A DNA stretch of 64,000 bases from PGYR01 sp048267165 (lineage in GTDB: Bacteria > Bacteroidota > Ignavibacteria > Kapaibacteriales > UBA2268): positions 1 to 64,000 of the forward strand of contig JBLWYD010000009.1 in assembly GCA_048267165.1 (NCBI GenBank), in the 5' to 3' direction. Every line of letters begins with the position of its first letter. Position 1 is the first letter of the stretch. Shown here in pieces: positions 9,598-18,440 of this stretch. A model generated the notes under the pieces. That model was not told where the DNA came from, did no database searches, and saw only the letters and a program-made list of their open reading frames with translations. The translations under genes were made by a program, and so were the position numbers.

Positions 9598-9648
9598 ATG
9601 AATTATACGAGACTTACATATTATTACGATTATTTGCCTATTAGTTTT

Positions 9649-9656
9649 TATATTTG
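9649..9656 (+). promoter_or_regulatory. Putative -7 promoter box of thrS-gmk
   Basis: TATATTTG matches TAnnTTTG and sits 36 bases before the thrS start codon. A good -33 TTG at the right spacing is not evident, so the call rests on the box alone. Confidence 0.4.
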
Positions 9657-9691
9657 TAGTCTATTTTTAGACCAAAACTCGCATAATTATT

Positions 9692-11632
9692 ATGAAAATC
9701 ACATTTCCAGATGGCAACGTCAAAGAATTTCCGCAAGGGACTAATGGATACGAAATTGCAAAATCTATATCGCACGGCTTAGCTCGTAACGCATTAGGCA
9801 TTGTACTCAACAATGAAGTAAAGTATGAACTCCATAGTCCTATTAATGAAGATAGCACGATAAAATTCGTAACCTTTGCCGATGAAACGGGCAAGGATTT
9901 CTTCTGGCACTCTTCTGCTCACTTATTGGCAGAGGCATTGCAAGAGCTATACCCTGGGGTGAAATTCGGTATCGGTCCCTCTATAGAAAGTGGATTCTAC
10001 TACGATATAGATATGCCGGGTGAGGATACATTATCATCTGATGATTTCCCGAAAATAGAAAGCAAAATGAAAGAGCTAGCTCAGAAGAAATCGGAATTCG
10101 TTATGTCCGAATCTACTTGGGACGAAGCTTATGCGTTTTACAAAGAGAAAGGAAACGAGTACAAGTTGGATTTGCTAGACGGACTAAAAGGTCAGCCGAT
10201 TACTTTCTGTACTCAAGGAAATTTTAAAGATTTATGCCGTGGCGGTCATATACCGAACACAGGCGAAATCAAGGCAGTCAAGCTGCTATCAACAGCTTCA
10301 GCATATTGGAGAGGCGATAGTGACAATGCTACATTAACTCGTATTTACGGTATTACTTTCCCCAAAGCATCTATGCTAGATGAGTTTATGGAAATGAGAG
10401 CCGAAGCACAAAGACGTGACCACAAGAAATTAGGCCCTGAACTTGGTATCTATATGATTAGCCAGAAAGTTGGACGTGGACTTCCAGTTTGGTTGCCAAA
10501 TGGTACAGTACTTCGCCGTAAATTAGAAGGATTTATAAAAGAAGAATTATTGAAACGTGGCTACCAAGAGGTAATAACTCCTCACATTGGTAATCTAGAA
10601 CTTTACAAAACTTCTGGTCACTACCCATATTATGCCGAATCACAATTCGCGCCTATGAGTGTAGAAGAAGAAGAGTACATGCTAAAGCCAATGAACTGCC
10701 CACATCATCATCAGATATACAGCGCTGAGCAACGATCGTATCGTGATTTGCCAGTTCGTATAGCTGAGTTCGGTACTGTTTACCGCTACGAGCAATCAGG
10801 TGAGCTGAACGGTATGTCGCGTGTACGTGGATTCACTCAAGATGATGCACACATATATTGCACAGAAGAGCAACTAAAAGACGAGCTAAAAGATTGTATA
10901 GAGCTGACTCAGTTAGTGTTTGAGACTTTCGATATGGAAGTAACGACACGCCTTTCGTTCCGTGATGACCAAGAAGGCAAATATGCTGGCGACGAAGAAG
11001 GTTGGGAAAAATCTGAAAGAATAGTAAAAGAAGTTGCTGATGAATTAGAGTTAAACTATTTCATAGGATTGGGCGAAGCTTCATTCTATGGACCAAAGAT
11101 TGATTTCATCGTTCGCGATGCTATCGGTCGTAAATGGCAGTTAGGTACAGTCCAAGTTGACTACGTAATGCCAGAGCGTTTCGAGTTAGAGTACATCGGC
11201 TCGGATAATGCTCCGCACCGTCCAGTTATCATACACCGTGCACCATTCGGTTCTATGGAGAGATTCATATCTATACTAATAGAGCATTATGCGGGTAATT
11301 TCCCATTTTGGATAGCGCCAGTGCAAGTAAGTGTATTGCCAATAACTGATAGACAAAATGACTTTGCAGAGAAAATAGTGAACTCACTATTAGCTTCGGG
11401 CTACAGAGTGAAATTCGATAATCGCTCGGAAGGAGTCGGTCGTAAAATAGCTGAATCAGAACAAGCGAAAATCCCTTTTGCCTTGATAATAGGTGATAGA
11501 GAGCAAGAAAGCGAAACAGTTTCTATCCGTCAGCATACAAAAGGCGACGTAGGAACTAGCACTATAACTGAGTTAATGGAGCTATTCGGACAGCTCAACC
11601 AGCCGGGTGGCGAGAAAGAAGCAGAGGGATAA
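9692..11632 (+). CDS. thrS: Threonyl-tRNA synthetase
   Basis: A 646-residue enzyme, the usual bacterial length, that charges tRNA-Thr with threonine in the cytoplasm. An N-terminal TGS domain (residues 1-60) is followed by the second additional (editing) domain with its HSSAHLLAEAL motif, then the class II catalytic core (about 265-535) and an anticodon-binding domain starting near VSVLPIT. The zinc ligands expected in the family are visible: Cys in MNCPHH (near 336), His in DDAHIY (near 386) and His in IIHRAP (near 514). The stop codon overlaps the start of gmk (TAATG), so the two are translationally coupled. Confidence 0.97.
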   Translation: MKITFPDGNVKEFPQGTNGYEIAKSISHGLARNALGIVLNNEVKYELHSPINEDSTIKFVTFADETGKDFFWHSSAHLLAEALQELYPGVKFGIGPSIESGFYYDIDMPGEDTLSSDDFPKIESKMKELAQKKSEFVMSESTWDEAYAFYKEKGNEYKLDLLDGLKGQPITFCTQGNFKDLCRGGHIPNTGEIKAVKLLSTASAYWRGDSDNATLTRIYGITFPKASMLDEFMEMRAEAQRRDHKKLGPELGIYMISQKVGRGLPVWLPNGTVLRRKLEGFIKEELLKRGYQEVITPHIGNLELYKTSGHYPYYAESQFAPMSVEEEEYMLKPMNCPHHHQIYSAEQRSYRDLPVRIAEFGTVYRYEQSGELNGMSRVRGFTQDDAHIYCTEEQLKDELKDCIELTQLVFETFDMEVTTRLSFRDDQEGKYAGDEEGWEKSERIVKEVADELELNYFIGLGEASFYGPKIDFIVRDAIGRKWQLGTVQVDYVMPERFELEYIGSDNAPHRPVIIHRAPFGSMERFISILIEHYAGNFPFWIAPVQVSVLPITDRQNDFAEKIVNSLLASGYRVKFDNRSEGVGRKIAESEQAKIPFALIIGDREQESETVSIRQHTKGDVGTSTITELMELFGQLNQPGGEKEAEG

Positions 11633-12195
11633 TGTTCAAGAAAAAACTCATAGTACTTTCTTCTCCTAGCGGTGGCGGTAAATCAACATTAGCTAATTAT
11701 CTGATGACTCTCTACCCAGAGATTCGTTTCTCTGTCTCATGCACTACTCGTAAGATAAGAGCTGGTGAAGTCAACGGTAAAGATTATTTCTTCCTCACAA
11801 AAGAAGAATTCGAAGAGAAAGTAGCGAACGGAGAATTTGCAGAATACGAACAGATATTCGGCAATTATTATGGTACTCTAAAATCTGAAATCAAAAAACA
11901 TCTGAATTCTGGTAACTCTATCCTTTTTGACGTAGATGTAAAAGGAGCAGTATCATTGAGGAAAAACTTCCCCGAAGATACATTGCTTATTTTCATCTAT
12001 CCTCCAAGCTTCGAAGAACTACAACGCAGATTACTAAAGCGTAGTACCGAAAGTCCAGAAGAGCTAAACACTCGACTAGAACGAGCTAAAGAAGAACTAA
12101 CTTACCAAACACGATTCGACCACGAAATACTCAACGACGTTTTGCAAGATGCATTCGACAACTTAGAAAGAGTAATAAAAGAGAATGTAGGGTAA
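11632..12195 (+). CDS. gmk: Guanylate kinase
   Basis: A 187-residue cytoplasmic enzyme that phosphorylates GMP to GDP using ATP, an essential step of guanine nucleotide synthesis and (p)ppGpp metabolism. The P-loop SSPSGGGKST lies at residues 9-18. The GMP-binding region follows with SVSCTTRKIRAGEVNGKDY and the EYEQIFGNYYGT block, and DVDVKGA is the Walker B-like segment. Full length for the family. The start codon overlaps the thrS stop. The gene ends about 170 bases before a strong bidirectional terminator. Confidence 0.96.
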   Translation: MFKKKLIVLSSPSGGGKSTLANYLMTLYPEIRFSVSCTTRKIRAGEVNGKDYFFLTKEEFEEKVANGEFAEYEQIFGNYYGTLKSEIKKHLNSGNSILFDVDVKGAVSLRKNFPEDTLLIFIYPPSFEELQRRLLKRSTESPEELNTRLERAKEELTYQTRFDHEILNDVLQDAFDNLERVIKENVG

Positions 12196-12213
12196 GGTAA
12201 ATTCGTTGAATAC

Positions 12214-12338
12214 GTCACTCTGAACGAAATGAAATCCAATTACGAGGGCTCTAAGTGTAATGAAGAGGAACGTTGTAATCTCTCTGTGAAAGAACGGATG
12301 ATAGCCAACGCGTGGCAAGCACGCTTCGAGTTCTGTGC
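12214..12338. repeat. Degenerate interspersed repeat, copy 1
   Basis: Non-coding DNA containing GTCACTCTGAACGAAATGAA, GTAATCTCTCT and GGCAAGCACGCTTCG. Related word pairs recur at 38701-38740 (GTAATCTCTCT) and 48694-48770 (GTCACTCAGAACGCAGTGAA and GCGAAGCGTGCTTGCC, the latter inverted). These look like decayed copies of an interspersed hairpin family of the kind common in Bacteroidota intergenic regions. Confidence 0.5.
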
Positions 12339-12365
12339 ATTATTAAAATTCAAAAACGTTTAGTG

Positions 12366-12404
12366 AACTGCCCCCAAAAAGATAGTCTCAATTTGGGGGC
12401 AGTT
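12366..12404. terminator. Strong bidirectional terminator between gmk and the sugar dehydrogenase gene
   Basis: A perfect 13-bp inverted repeat (AACTGCCCCCAAA / TTTGGGGGCAGTT) with a 13-base loop, followed by T-rich sequence. It sits between two convergent genes and can serve both. Confidence 0.85.
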
Positions 12405-12431
12405 TTATTCCTAGAGAATGTGTTTCAAATT

Positions 12432-13790
12432 CTATTCTTTAATTTTTAGGCGGATTATTCTACCGGGGGATTGAGTAGCGGCATATAGATAACCATCTGG
12501 TGACATCTGTACATCACGGAAGCGTGCATAGCCAGAAAGACTACGAACAGTTTCGGTTACTACATTGTCTTTCACTTTTATTCTATGCAAATGAGTACCA
12601 GCTAATGCTCCAATTATTATATCAAGCTCATTAGTTTCTTCATTATAGTTTACTAGATCCATACCACAAGGCGCTATTGATGGAACCCAAAATGTAATAG
12701 GGTCTATGTACCCCGGAATTGATCTTTTCTCAGTTATAGGAGTACCATCATAATTGATTCCATAAGTCGCTAATGGCCATGCATAGTTACCACCTGCTTC
12801 TATTATGTTTAGTTCATCTCCTCCTCTTGGGCCATGCTCTATTGCCCATATTTCATCTTTTTCAGTTAGGTAGAACATACCTTGTATATTCCTATTACCC
12901 ATAGTATATATCTCAGGTTTTGCTCCTTGTGCATCTAGGTAAGGGTTGTCTTTAGGTACACTACCGTCGTCGTTTATTCTTAGCACTCCGCCATAGTGGT
13001 TTGTGCTATCTTGTGCATTGCTCTGATTTCCTCTATCACCTATTGTGAAATAGAGCTTGTTATCTTTGTCAAATATAATTCTAGAACCGAAGTGGTTACC
13101 ACCACTTACTAATGGGTCACCTCTGAATAATTCTTCGTAATTATCTAGTTTATTATTATTCAAAGTACCACGTCCAACGGCTGTAGTATATTTAAAATTC
13201 TCACCAACGGCGTAAGCTAAATAGACCAATTTATTTTCATCGAAATTAGGGTGAAGCGTTACATCTAAAAGCCCACCTTGTCCAGTAGATACGATATTAG
13301 GTAGTCCAGTAATTTCACTTGTCTTTCCTTCCGATATATTGTGTCTATATAACTGACCTTCTTTTTCAGTGAATATCAAATTATTATTATCTATAAAATC
13401 AATACTCCAGGGATTAGATAGGTTATCAACTGTGATTTCATCGACAACTAACTCACCAAAAGGGTATCTATTTCCAGTTACTATTTCTTCAAATTCGATT
13501 GATGATATTTCATTGAGCGTGAATTCGTCGTTGCCTTTTTCACTCGTAAATATCATCTTCCCAGAGTCGAAAGTAATCTGTGATTTACTGTCTAGCTCTA
13601 TTTCGACTATTGTATTATCCGAAGTGCTGACAATTGCAATTGTTTTGTTTTCTAGTGCGAACGAAATTTCTGATATATCTTCAACAGAATATTCCTTTAC
13701 AGAATCATCTATACCGATTATCTGTACTTTATGTTGGGAGTAAAGATAACTAGTAGTCAGGAGTGCTAAAATTAAGATTTTTATTTTCAT
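12432..13790 (-). CDS. Secreted PQQ-dependent sugar dehydrogenase-like protein
   Basis: A 452-residue exported protein. After a short signal peptide, residues 20-115 carry two short repeats of the type EDISEISF / NEISSIEF. Residues 125-450 are the six-bladed propeller of the glucose/sorbosone dehydrogenase (GSDH) family, opening with NLSNPWSIDF. Family landmarks are present: GQGGLLDVTLHPNF, GGNHFGSRI with the likely catalytic His near 231, GDRG, MGNRNIQG, and HGPRGGDELN. Members use PQQ to oxidise aldose sugars in the periplasm or outside the cell. No T9SS sorting domain is present. It lies 7 bases downstream of the T9SS/Big2 gene with which it should form an operon. Confidence 0.88.
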   Translation of the reverse strand: MKIKILILALLTTSYLYSQHKVQIIGIDDSVKEYSVEDISEISFALENKTIAIVSTSDNTIVEIELDSKSQITFDSGKMIFTSEKGNDEFTLNEISSIEFEEIVTGNRYPFGELVVDEITVDNLSNPWSIDFIDNNNLIFTEKEGQLYRHNISEGKTSEITGLPNIVSTGQGGLLDVTLHPNFDENKLVYLAYAVGENFKYTTAVGRGTLNNNKLDNYEELFRGDPLVSGGNHFGSRIIFDKDNKLYFTIGDRGNQSNAQDSTNHYGGVLRINDDGSVPKDNPYLDAQGAKPEIYTMGNRNIQGMFYLTEKDEIWAIEHGPRGGDELNIIEAGGNYAWPLATYGINYDGTPITEKRSIPGYIDPITFWVPSIAPCGMDLVNYNEETNELDIIIGALAGTHLHRIKVKDNVVTETVRSLSGYARFRDVQMSPDGYLYAATQSPGRIIRLKIKE

Positions 13791-13797
13791 ATTATTT

Positions 13798-14445
13798 TTA
13801 ATTTTTAATAAGTTTAAAGTTGTGGTATTTATTATTTACTATCACTGTCAGGAAGTAATTCCCAGTAGGGTAATTATGCATATCTATATGATTTTCATCA
13901 AATTGCGAATATAGTATATTGCCAGATATATCGCTAATAACTATTTCGTATTTAGTAATATCACCCATTTCTATAAATAGTGAATTTTGGATTGGGTTGG
14001 GGTATATTCTTATTGCATCATCAGAAATTTCAACTGAAGTGATAGGAGTCACAACTACATTGAGCATATCTTGCAGCTCGCCGTCTTCTGTTTCCACTGT
14101 TATTACAGTGTTACCAGCGGAATAAGCGGTTATCAACCCATTACCATCTATCGAAGCCACGTTGTTATTGCTTGAAGACCAACTAACGGCCTTATTAGTA
14201 GCATTTTCGGGGGAGATATTATATATTACCTGATAGGTTTCTCCGTTTTTCAAAACTATATCATCTTCGGTAATTGAGACTGATATTACATTAACTACAT
14301 CATTTACTATTCGTAAACTACTTATGTCTTTTAGTAAATAATTATCAGCACTACCACCATTGAGGTTAACAGTCAGTTGACTCTCCGCCGACCACAGCGA
14401 GGTACAACTTAATAATAATAAAAATTGTATAAAATATCTTTTCAT
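13798..14445 (-). CDS. Secreted Big2-domain protein with T9SS sorting domain
   Basis: A 215-residue protein. The signal peptide (MKRYFIQFLLLLSCTSLWS) is followed by a short LKDISSLRIV segment resembling the EDISEISF repeats of the next gene. A bacterial Ig-like group 2 domain occupies about residues 55-135 (AVSWSSSNNNVASIDGNGLITA). The type A sorting domain runs from IRIYPNPI to the C-terminus (GNYFLTVIV). It probably is a carrier or anchor on the cell surface. Its tight spacing to the PQQ sugar dehydrogenase gene suggests they work together, for example as an anchored partner of an otherwise unanchored enzyme; this is inference. Confidence 0.85.
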   Translation of the reverse strand: MKRYFIQFLLLLSCTSLWSAESQLTVNLNGGSADNYLLKDISSLRIVNDVVNVISVSITEDDIVLKNGETYQVIYNISPENATNKAVSWSSSNNNVASIDGNGLITAYSAGNTVITVETEDGELQDMLNVVVTPITSVEISDDAIRIYPNPIQNSLFIEMGDITKYEIVISDISGNILYSQFDENHIDMHNYPTGNYFLTVIVNNKYHNFKLIKN

Positions 14446-14656
14446 CTACTCTCCATTAATAATTTCATTTCCAACATAACTCTTATAGTAATAACAAATA
14501 AGTCGAAGAATAATTACATTCAAGGTAAAACTAATTTATTCATCACATTCGGATGTAATAAATTAATACAAAACCAAATTTCCTTTTGGAAAATAATAGA
14601 TATTAGCATAAGTTGTATCAGATAGTGTACTTCAACAATTATCATATTACAATATT

Positions 14657-15886
14657 GTGAAAATACTGATAAACATACTCCTGCTTAGTTTCTTCTTTAC
14701 TGTTCAGGCAGAAAAGCAGTTTGACTTAGTGCCTATTACACTCCCTTACCCCTCACTGAAATTAGAAGATATATACGCTTTTAGTTCGACTATACTAGTA
14801 CGAAGCGGAAACAGAGTTTTCAAATCGGACGATGATGGTGCTAATTGGAAAATAGTATTCGATAGTGAAACAAGAGTTAGACAGCTATACTCGCTCGATG
14901 CCCACACTATCTTTGTAGTTGGTGACTCAGGTATGGCGTACCGCACTTTCGATTATGGAGAGAGTTGGGAAGATATTTCCTTCGAGACTAAGGAGAACTT
15001 CACCGCAATCGCCGCTAAAAATTATGAAGACTATCTCTTGCTAAGTGAGCAAGACTATATTTTTCATAAGAGAGGTGAGGAAAGTGAGTTACTACCTATA
15101 AGAAGTAATTCGATTGTTCAACTTTACACAATTACTAATTATAATGGCAATTACTATTTTGGTGGTGGCGCTAAAATAAGAGATTATAATTACTATGGTC
15201 AAACTAACACAGAATTTAAAATACCATATTATATCTATGATGGAAGTAATGTTATAGATAAGGGGGCTTTGGATATCAGAGCAGCAGGTGATTTATTTGA
15301 GTTTAAAACTGATACATTAAAAATACATTCATCAAAGTATGGAATTTATCTTTCAGCAGTTAATAAAGGTAATGCTGTTAGTCTATTACTTAATGAAATA
15401 GGTCTAATCTTAAAAGAAGACAGGTTTATTTATACAGATGATTATGATGGTAATACTTTTATAATTACTAGAGAAGGTTATTTAGTAATAATGGACTTTA
15501 ATTATTTTATAAACCCTACATACGCGTTTAAAATTTTATCTGATGAAGAAAAACAATACCTCACTATAACTCCTATCAATAGTGCTTTTAGAACTGATAC
15601 AAATGCATTTTTCATTGCTTCGAATGAATCTAAACTATACAAATTGAAGATTAATGAAGCTATCTCTGGGATTCAAGATAGTTTAAAACCGGGGGTAAAG
15701 TTGTTTGGAAATATGTTAGTTCTAGATAATGAATCCAAGCTTCTCAATATTTACAATTATATGGGTATTCCAGTCAATTACGAGATTCTATCTGAGAAAG
15801 TATATAGATTACCAATGGGTCTCAATTTCATATCTTACATCCGAAATGGAAAGATAACCACAACTAAAGTATCGGTGGTCGAATGA
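14657..15886 (+). CDS. Secreted beta-propeller (BNR/YCF48-like) protein
   Basis: A 409-residue exported protein starting at GTG, with signal peptide ILINILLLSFFFTVQA. Residues 30-110 show sialidase/YCF48-type blade motifs (SDDDGANWKIVF, TFDYGESWEDI). The middle is beta-rich without recognised motifs. The last 75 residues, with NYMGIPVNYEI and LPMGLNFISYI, look like a weak C-terminal T9SS-type domain lacking the usual PNP motif. Its stop overlaps the start of the PKD gene by four bases (ATGA), so both are in one operon. Function unknown; a surface binding protein is likely. Confidence 0.7.
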   Translation: MKILINILLLSFFFTVQAEKQFDLVPITLPYPSLKLEDIYAFSSTILVRSGNRVFKSDDDGANWKIVFDSETRVRQLYSLDAHTIFVVGDSGMAYRTFDYGESWEDISFETKENFTAIAAKNYEDYLLLSEQDYIFHKRGEESELLPIRSNSIVQLYTITNYNGNYYFGGGAKIRDYNYYGQTNTEFKIPYYIYDGSNVIDKGALDIRAAGDLFEFKTDTLKIHSSKYGIYLSAVNKGNAVSLLLNEIGLILKEDRFIYTDDYDGNTFIITREGYLVIMDFNYFINPTYAFKILSDEEKQYLTITPINSAFRTDTNAFFIASNESKLYKLKINEAISGIQDSLKPGVKLFGNMLVLDNESKLLNIYNYMGIPVNYEILSEKVYRLPMGLNFISYIRNGKITTTKVSVVE

Positions 15887-17508
15887 GATATTTTGTAATT
15901 ATATTTTTCTTAATAATGAATTCTGTTACCTACTCATTTGTTGTTCCATTTTATGATTCATTAAGAACTGAAACAGTTACTACTACTTGGACTAAAGTGG
16001 AAGACTATTCTGTTTCTAATTATAGAGTAAATCCGAACGGAGTATCTAGAGACTATAAAGGTCTATTATTCTATAAGTTCGATTACGAAGGTTTATATAT
16101 AGATAAAATTAATGGGAATGTATTCCAGAGAAAATGGTTATCACATAGTTCTAGTAGGGATGCTGGTGGGTATTCGTATGGTATTGAGACAGGTAATTGG
16201 GATTTATCACCAACCGATACGAGCAATATTTTGATTGGTGAGTATGACGCTTATACAAATGGTGATAATAGAATATTGTCCTACAAAAATGGGATAAGAG
16301 AAGTTCTTTATTCATGGGTAACATCTGGTGGTGATTACTATAGGAACCAAAATGGGCGTTATTATTTTTATGCTTTATCTGATTACAACTTCTTATGTCA
16401 ATATGATAAATCAGAAAGTCATGCTGGTGAAATTTATCATTATACTTCAACTAGAGAAGTTAACATTAATACTAATATAACTAATGGACTAGGATACTTA
16501 AACTTAAGCTCTATGGTCGTTAATAATGAAGGGACAAGAATCATTTCAAGTACAATTAACCAAAATCCATATATAATCAGTCAGGAATATCTTGATACTT
16601 ATAACTACTTTAAACTTGAAAATGAAACTTTAAAAAATTCCAGTAATGTTGAAATAAGAAGTGGCACTTGGTTCAAATGCTTTATAGATGATACACTTTC
16701 AGCATATAAAAATTCAGATACTCTTATTCTTTACAATTATATTTCGAATAAGATAGAAGGCTCATACTACTTAAAGGGCACTAGTTATGTCAATGGACTT
16801 TACCAAGACTCGGTACATGGTATTTCGACATTTGTATTATCTACAACCGAAGGTAAAAAACTAATGTCAATACACCTTAGCAGTAAAAAAGTAGTGATGG
16901 ATAAAGTTATTACCGCTCCATATTTCGGGAAATTCCTGACAACTCTAGCTGATGGTAGTAAACTCTCGATTGGTGATGGTGGGTATTTGTACAAACATAA
17001 TCTGAATATTCTAAATTTCGATACAGTGACTAGTAATTTCAATACAACTACTATTGCTGATAATAATATTCAGTTCTATGATGATTCCTATGGGCCAATT
17101 GTAGAATGGAATTGGGATTTCGGTGATGGTACTACATCCAAATTGACGAACCCCATCCACAAGTATGACCAATCGAAAACGTATCAAGTAACTCTGAGAG
17201 TTAAAAATGATTATGGTCGTGAACACTCGATAACTAAGGCAGTAAAAGTAGAGCAGAAACTAACACCAGCATTTGATTTTGGTACTTTCAGCGGTTCTGT
17301 TCCGCTTAAGATTGATTTCATTAACTACTCAACACCCAATGCAGTACGTTATATCTGGAACTTTGGCGATGGGAAATATTCTTATGAGCAAAACCCAACT
17401 CACACTTTCATGGCAACAGGTACATTCTCTGTTTCTTTAACAGTATTCGATGAGAACGGTAAGTTTCGTACTCACGTATCACAGAAGAAAGTAGTTGCAG
17501 AAGAGTAA
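15883..17508 (+). CDS. Secreted protein with two C-terminal PKD domains
   Basis: A 541-residue protein. The signal peptide is followed by about 370 residues of beta-rich sequence with many Tyr/Asn/Ser residues and no recognised family (possibly propeller-like). Two PKD domains lie at about 385-455 (NWDFGDGTTSKLTNPIHKY) and 465-540 (IWNFGDGKYSYEQNPTHTF). PKD domains usually mediate protein or polysaccharide contacts in surface proteins. No T9SS sorting domain is seen at the C-terminus. The gene overlaps the upstream propeller gene by four bases, so the two products probably act in the same surface process. Confidence 0.75.
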   Translation: MRYFVIIFFLIMNSVTYSFVVPFYDSLRTETVTTTWTKVEDYSVSNYRVNPNGVSRDYKGLLFYKFDYEGLYIDKINGNVFQRKWLSHSSSRDAGGYSYGIETGNWDLSPTDTSNILIGEYDAYTNGDNRILSYKNGIREVLYSWVTSGGDYYRNQNGRYYFYALSDYNFLCQYDKSESHAGEIYHYTSTREVNINTNITNGLGYLNLSSMVVNNEGTRIISSTINQNPYIISQEYLDTYNYFKLENETLKNSSNVEIRSGTWFKCFIDDTLSAYKNSDTLILYNYISNKIEGSYYLKGTSYVNGLYQDSVHGISTFVLSTTEGKKLMSIHLSSKKVVMDKVITAPYFGKFLTTLADGSKLSIGDGGYLYKHNLNILNFDTVTSNFNTTTIADNNIQFYDDSYGPIVEWNWDFGDGTTSKLTNPIHKYDQSKTYQVTLRVKNDYGREHSITKAVKVEQKLTPAFDFGTFSGSVPLKIDFINYSTPNAVRYIWNFGDGKYSYEQNPTHTFMATGTFSVSLTVFDENGKFRTHVSQKKVVAEE

Positions 17509-17540
17509 TCCCCCAATAAATGCAAGTCGAATTTATTTAG

Positions 17541-17548
17541 TATATTTG
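17541..17548 (+). promoter_or_regulatory. Putative -7 promoter box of the SRAP gene
   Basis: TATATTTG, an exact TAnnTTTG match, lies 31 bases before the start codon of the SRAP gene. The upstream TTG element is not obvious. Confidence 0.4.
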
Positions 17549-17579
17549 TGGTATCAAATAACAATCAATACTATACATC

Positions 17580-18254
17580 ATGTGCTTTCACTATGCCTAT
17601 ATAGCAGATAAAATTAAAACAGGGAATCGATATGGGGTTGCAAATCCCCCAGATTTCGAATCTGTATTCCACTCCAACGCATTTGCCAATCCGAGTATGC
17701 CTATAATCACCGCCGAAGAGCCGGACACGGTTAGTTTCTATAATTGGGGGTTAGTCCCATCATGGATAAAATCCCAAAAAGATGCTGATGATATAAGTAA
17801 GAAAACAGGGAATGCTAGGTCAGAAACTGTTTTCGAAAAACCGTCTTTCAGGAGCGCTATAAAAACTAGACGATGTATAATACCTGCTACTGGATTTTAC
17901 GAATGGAGGCACGAAGGTAAAGAAAAAATACCTCATTTCGTTACTACTTCTGATCAGGAGATATTCTCATTTGCTGGTATATACGAGCACTGGACGGATA
18001 AAAGCACGGGAGAGATACTTCACACCTATAGCATACTAACAATGGAAGCTAATGAGCTAATGGGCTATGTCCACAATAACCGTGAGAGGATGCCGGTTAT
18101 ACTCAAGAAGGAAGATGAGAAATATTGGCTCTCTAATCTGAAGAGCAAAGATGAAATAGAGCAGAGTATAACTCAATATCCATCAGATAAGATGAAATAT
18201 GAAGTAATAGATGATAAAGATTTATGGGCTTGGGCTAGTAAGCGGTTTGGGTGA
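17580..18254 (+). CDS. SOS response-associated peptidase family protein (YedK/HMCES type)
   Basis: A 224-residue SRAP protein. Members form a thiazolidine crosslink to abasic sites in single-stranded DNA, protecting the lesion. The catalytic Cys is residue 2 (MCFHYA), exposed once the Met is removed. Further family motifs are the Asn in GNARSET (near 77), the Glu in GFYEWRH (near 107) and the His in MGYVHNNRERMPVIL (near 165). Full length for the family. No LexA-type operator was recognised upstream; the start is fixed by the obligatory Cys2. It is a single gene. Confidence 0.93.
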   Translation: MCFHYAYIADKIKTGNRYGVANPPDFESVFHSNAFANPSMPIITAEEPDTVSFYNWGLVPSWIKSQKDADDISKKTGNARSETVFEKPSFRSAIKTRRCIIPATGFYEWRHEGKEKIPHFVTTSDQEIFSFAGIYEHWTDKSTGEILHTYSILTMEANELMGYVHNNRERMPVILKKEDEKYWLSNLKSKDEIEQSITQYPSDKMKYEVIDDKDLWAWASKRFG

Positions 18255-18330
18255 TTTATTCTATAATTAACTCAAACAAAAGAGTCTTTCGTTTGTAGAA
18301 TTTAAAACCCGTAATATTTATTCAATATTA

Positions 18331-18377
18331 TGAGATTGCCGCTTCCTCATCGCTTCGCTCTGAGTCATCGCAATAAC
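18331..18377. repeat. Degenerate interspersed repeat, copy 2
   Basis: TGAGATTGCCGCTTCCTCAT followed by CGCTTCGCTCTGAG and a GTCATCGCAATAAC end. This word order (GAGATTGCCGC, then CTTCGCTC, then CGCAATAAC) is typical of intergenic repeats in Bacteroidota-like genomes. It lies in the gap between two convergent genes. Confidence 0.45.
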
Positions 18378-18440
18378 ACTGAAAGTGAGGTTTTTAGAGT
18401 TAACAAACACATTTACAGAATATTAAAAAATAGATTTATC

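Noticed and set aside
9442..9744. Plus-strand open frame across the start of the barrel array and thrS
   Set aside because: It covers the divergent promoter region and overlaps both real genes in another frame.
14425..14625. 66-residue plus-strand open frame
   Set aside because: AT-rich leader DNA overlapping the start of the T9SS/Big2 gene; no protein-like pattern.
18273..18295. AT-rich inverted repeat after the SRAP gene as a terminator
   Set aside because: The arms (CAAACAAAAGA / TCTTTCGTTTG) have a mismatch and almost no loop, and no T run follows; too weak to annotate.
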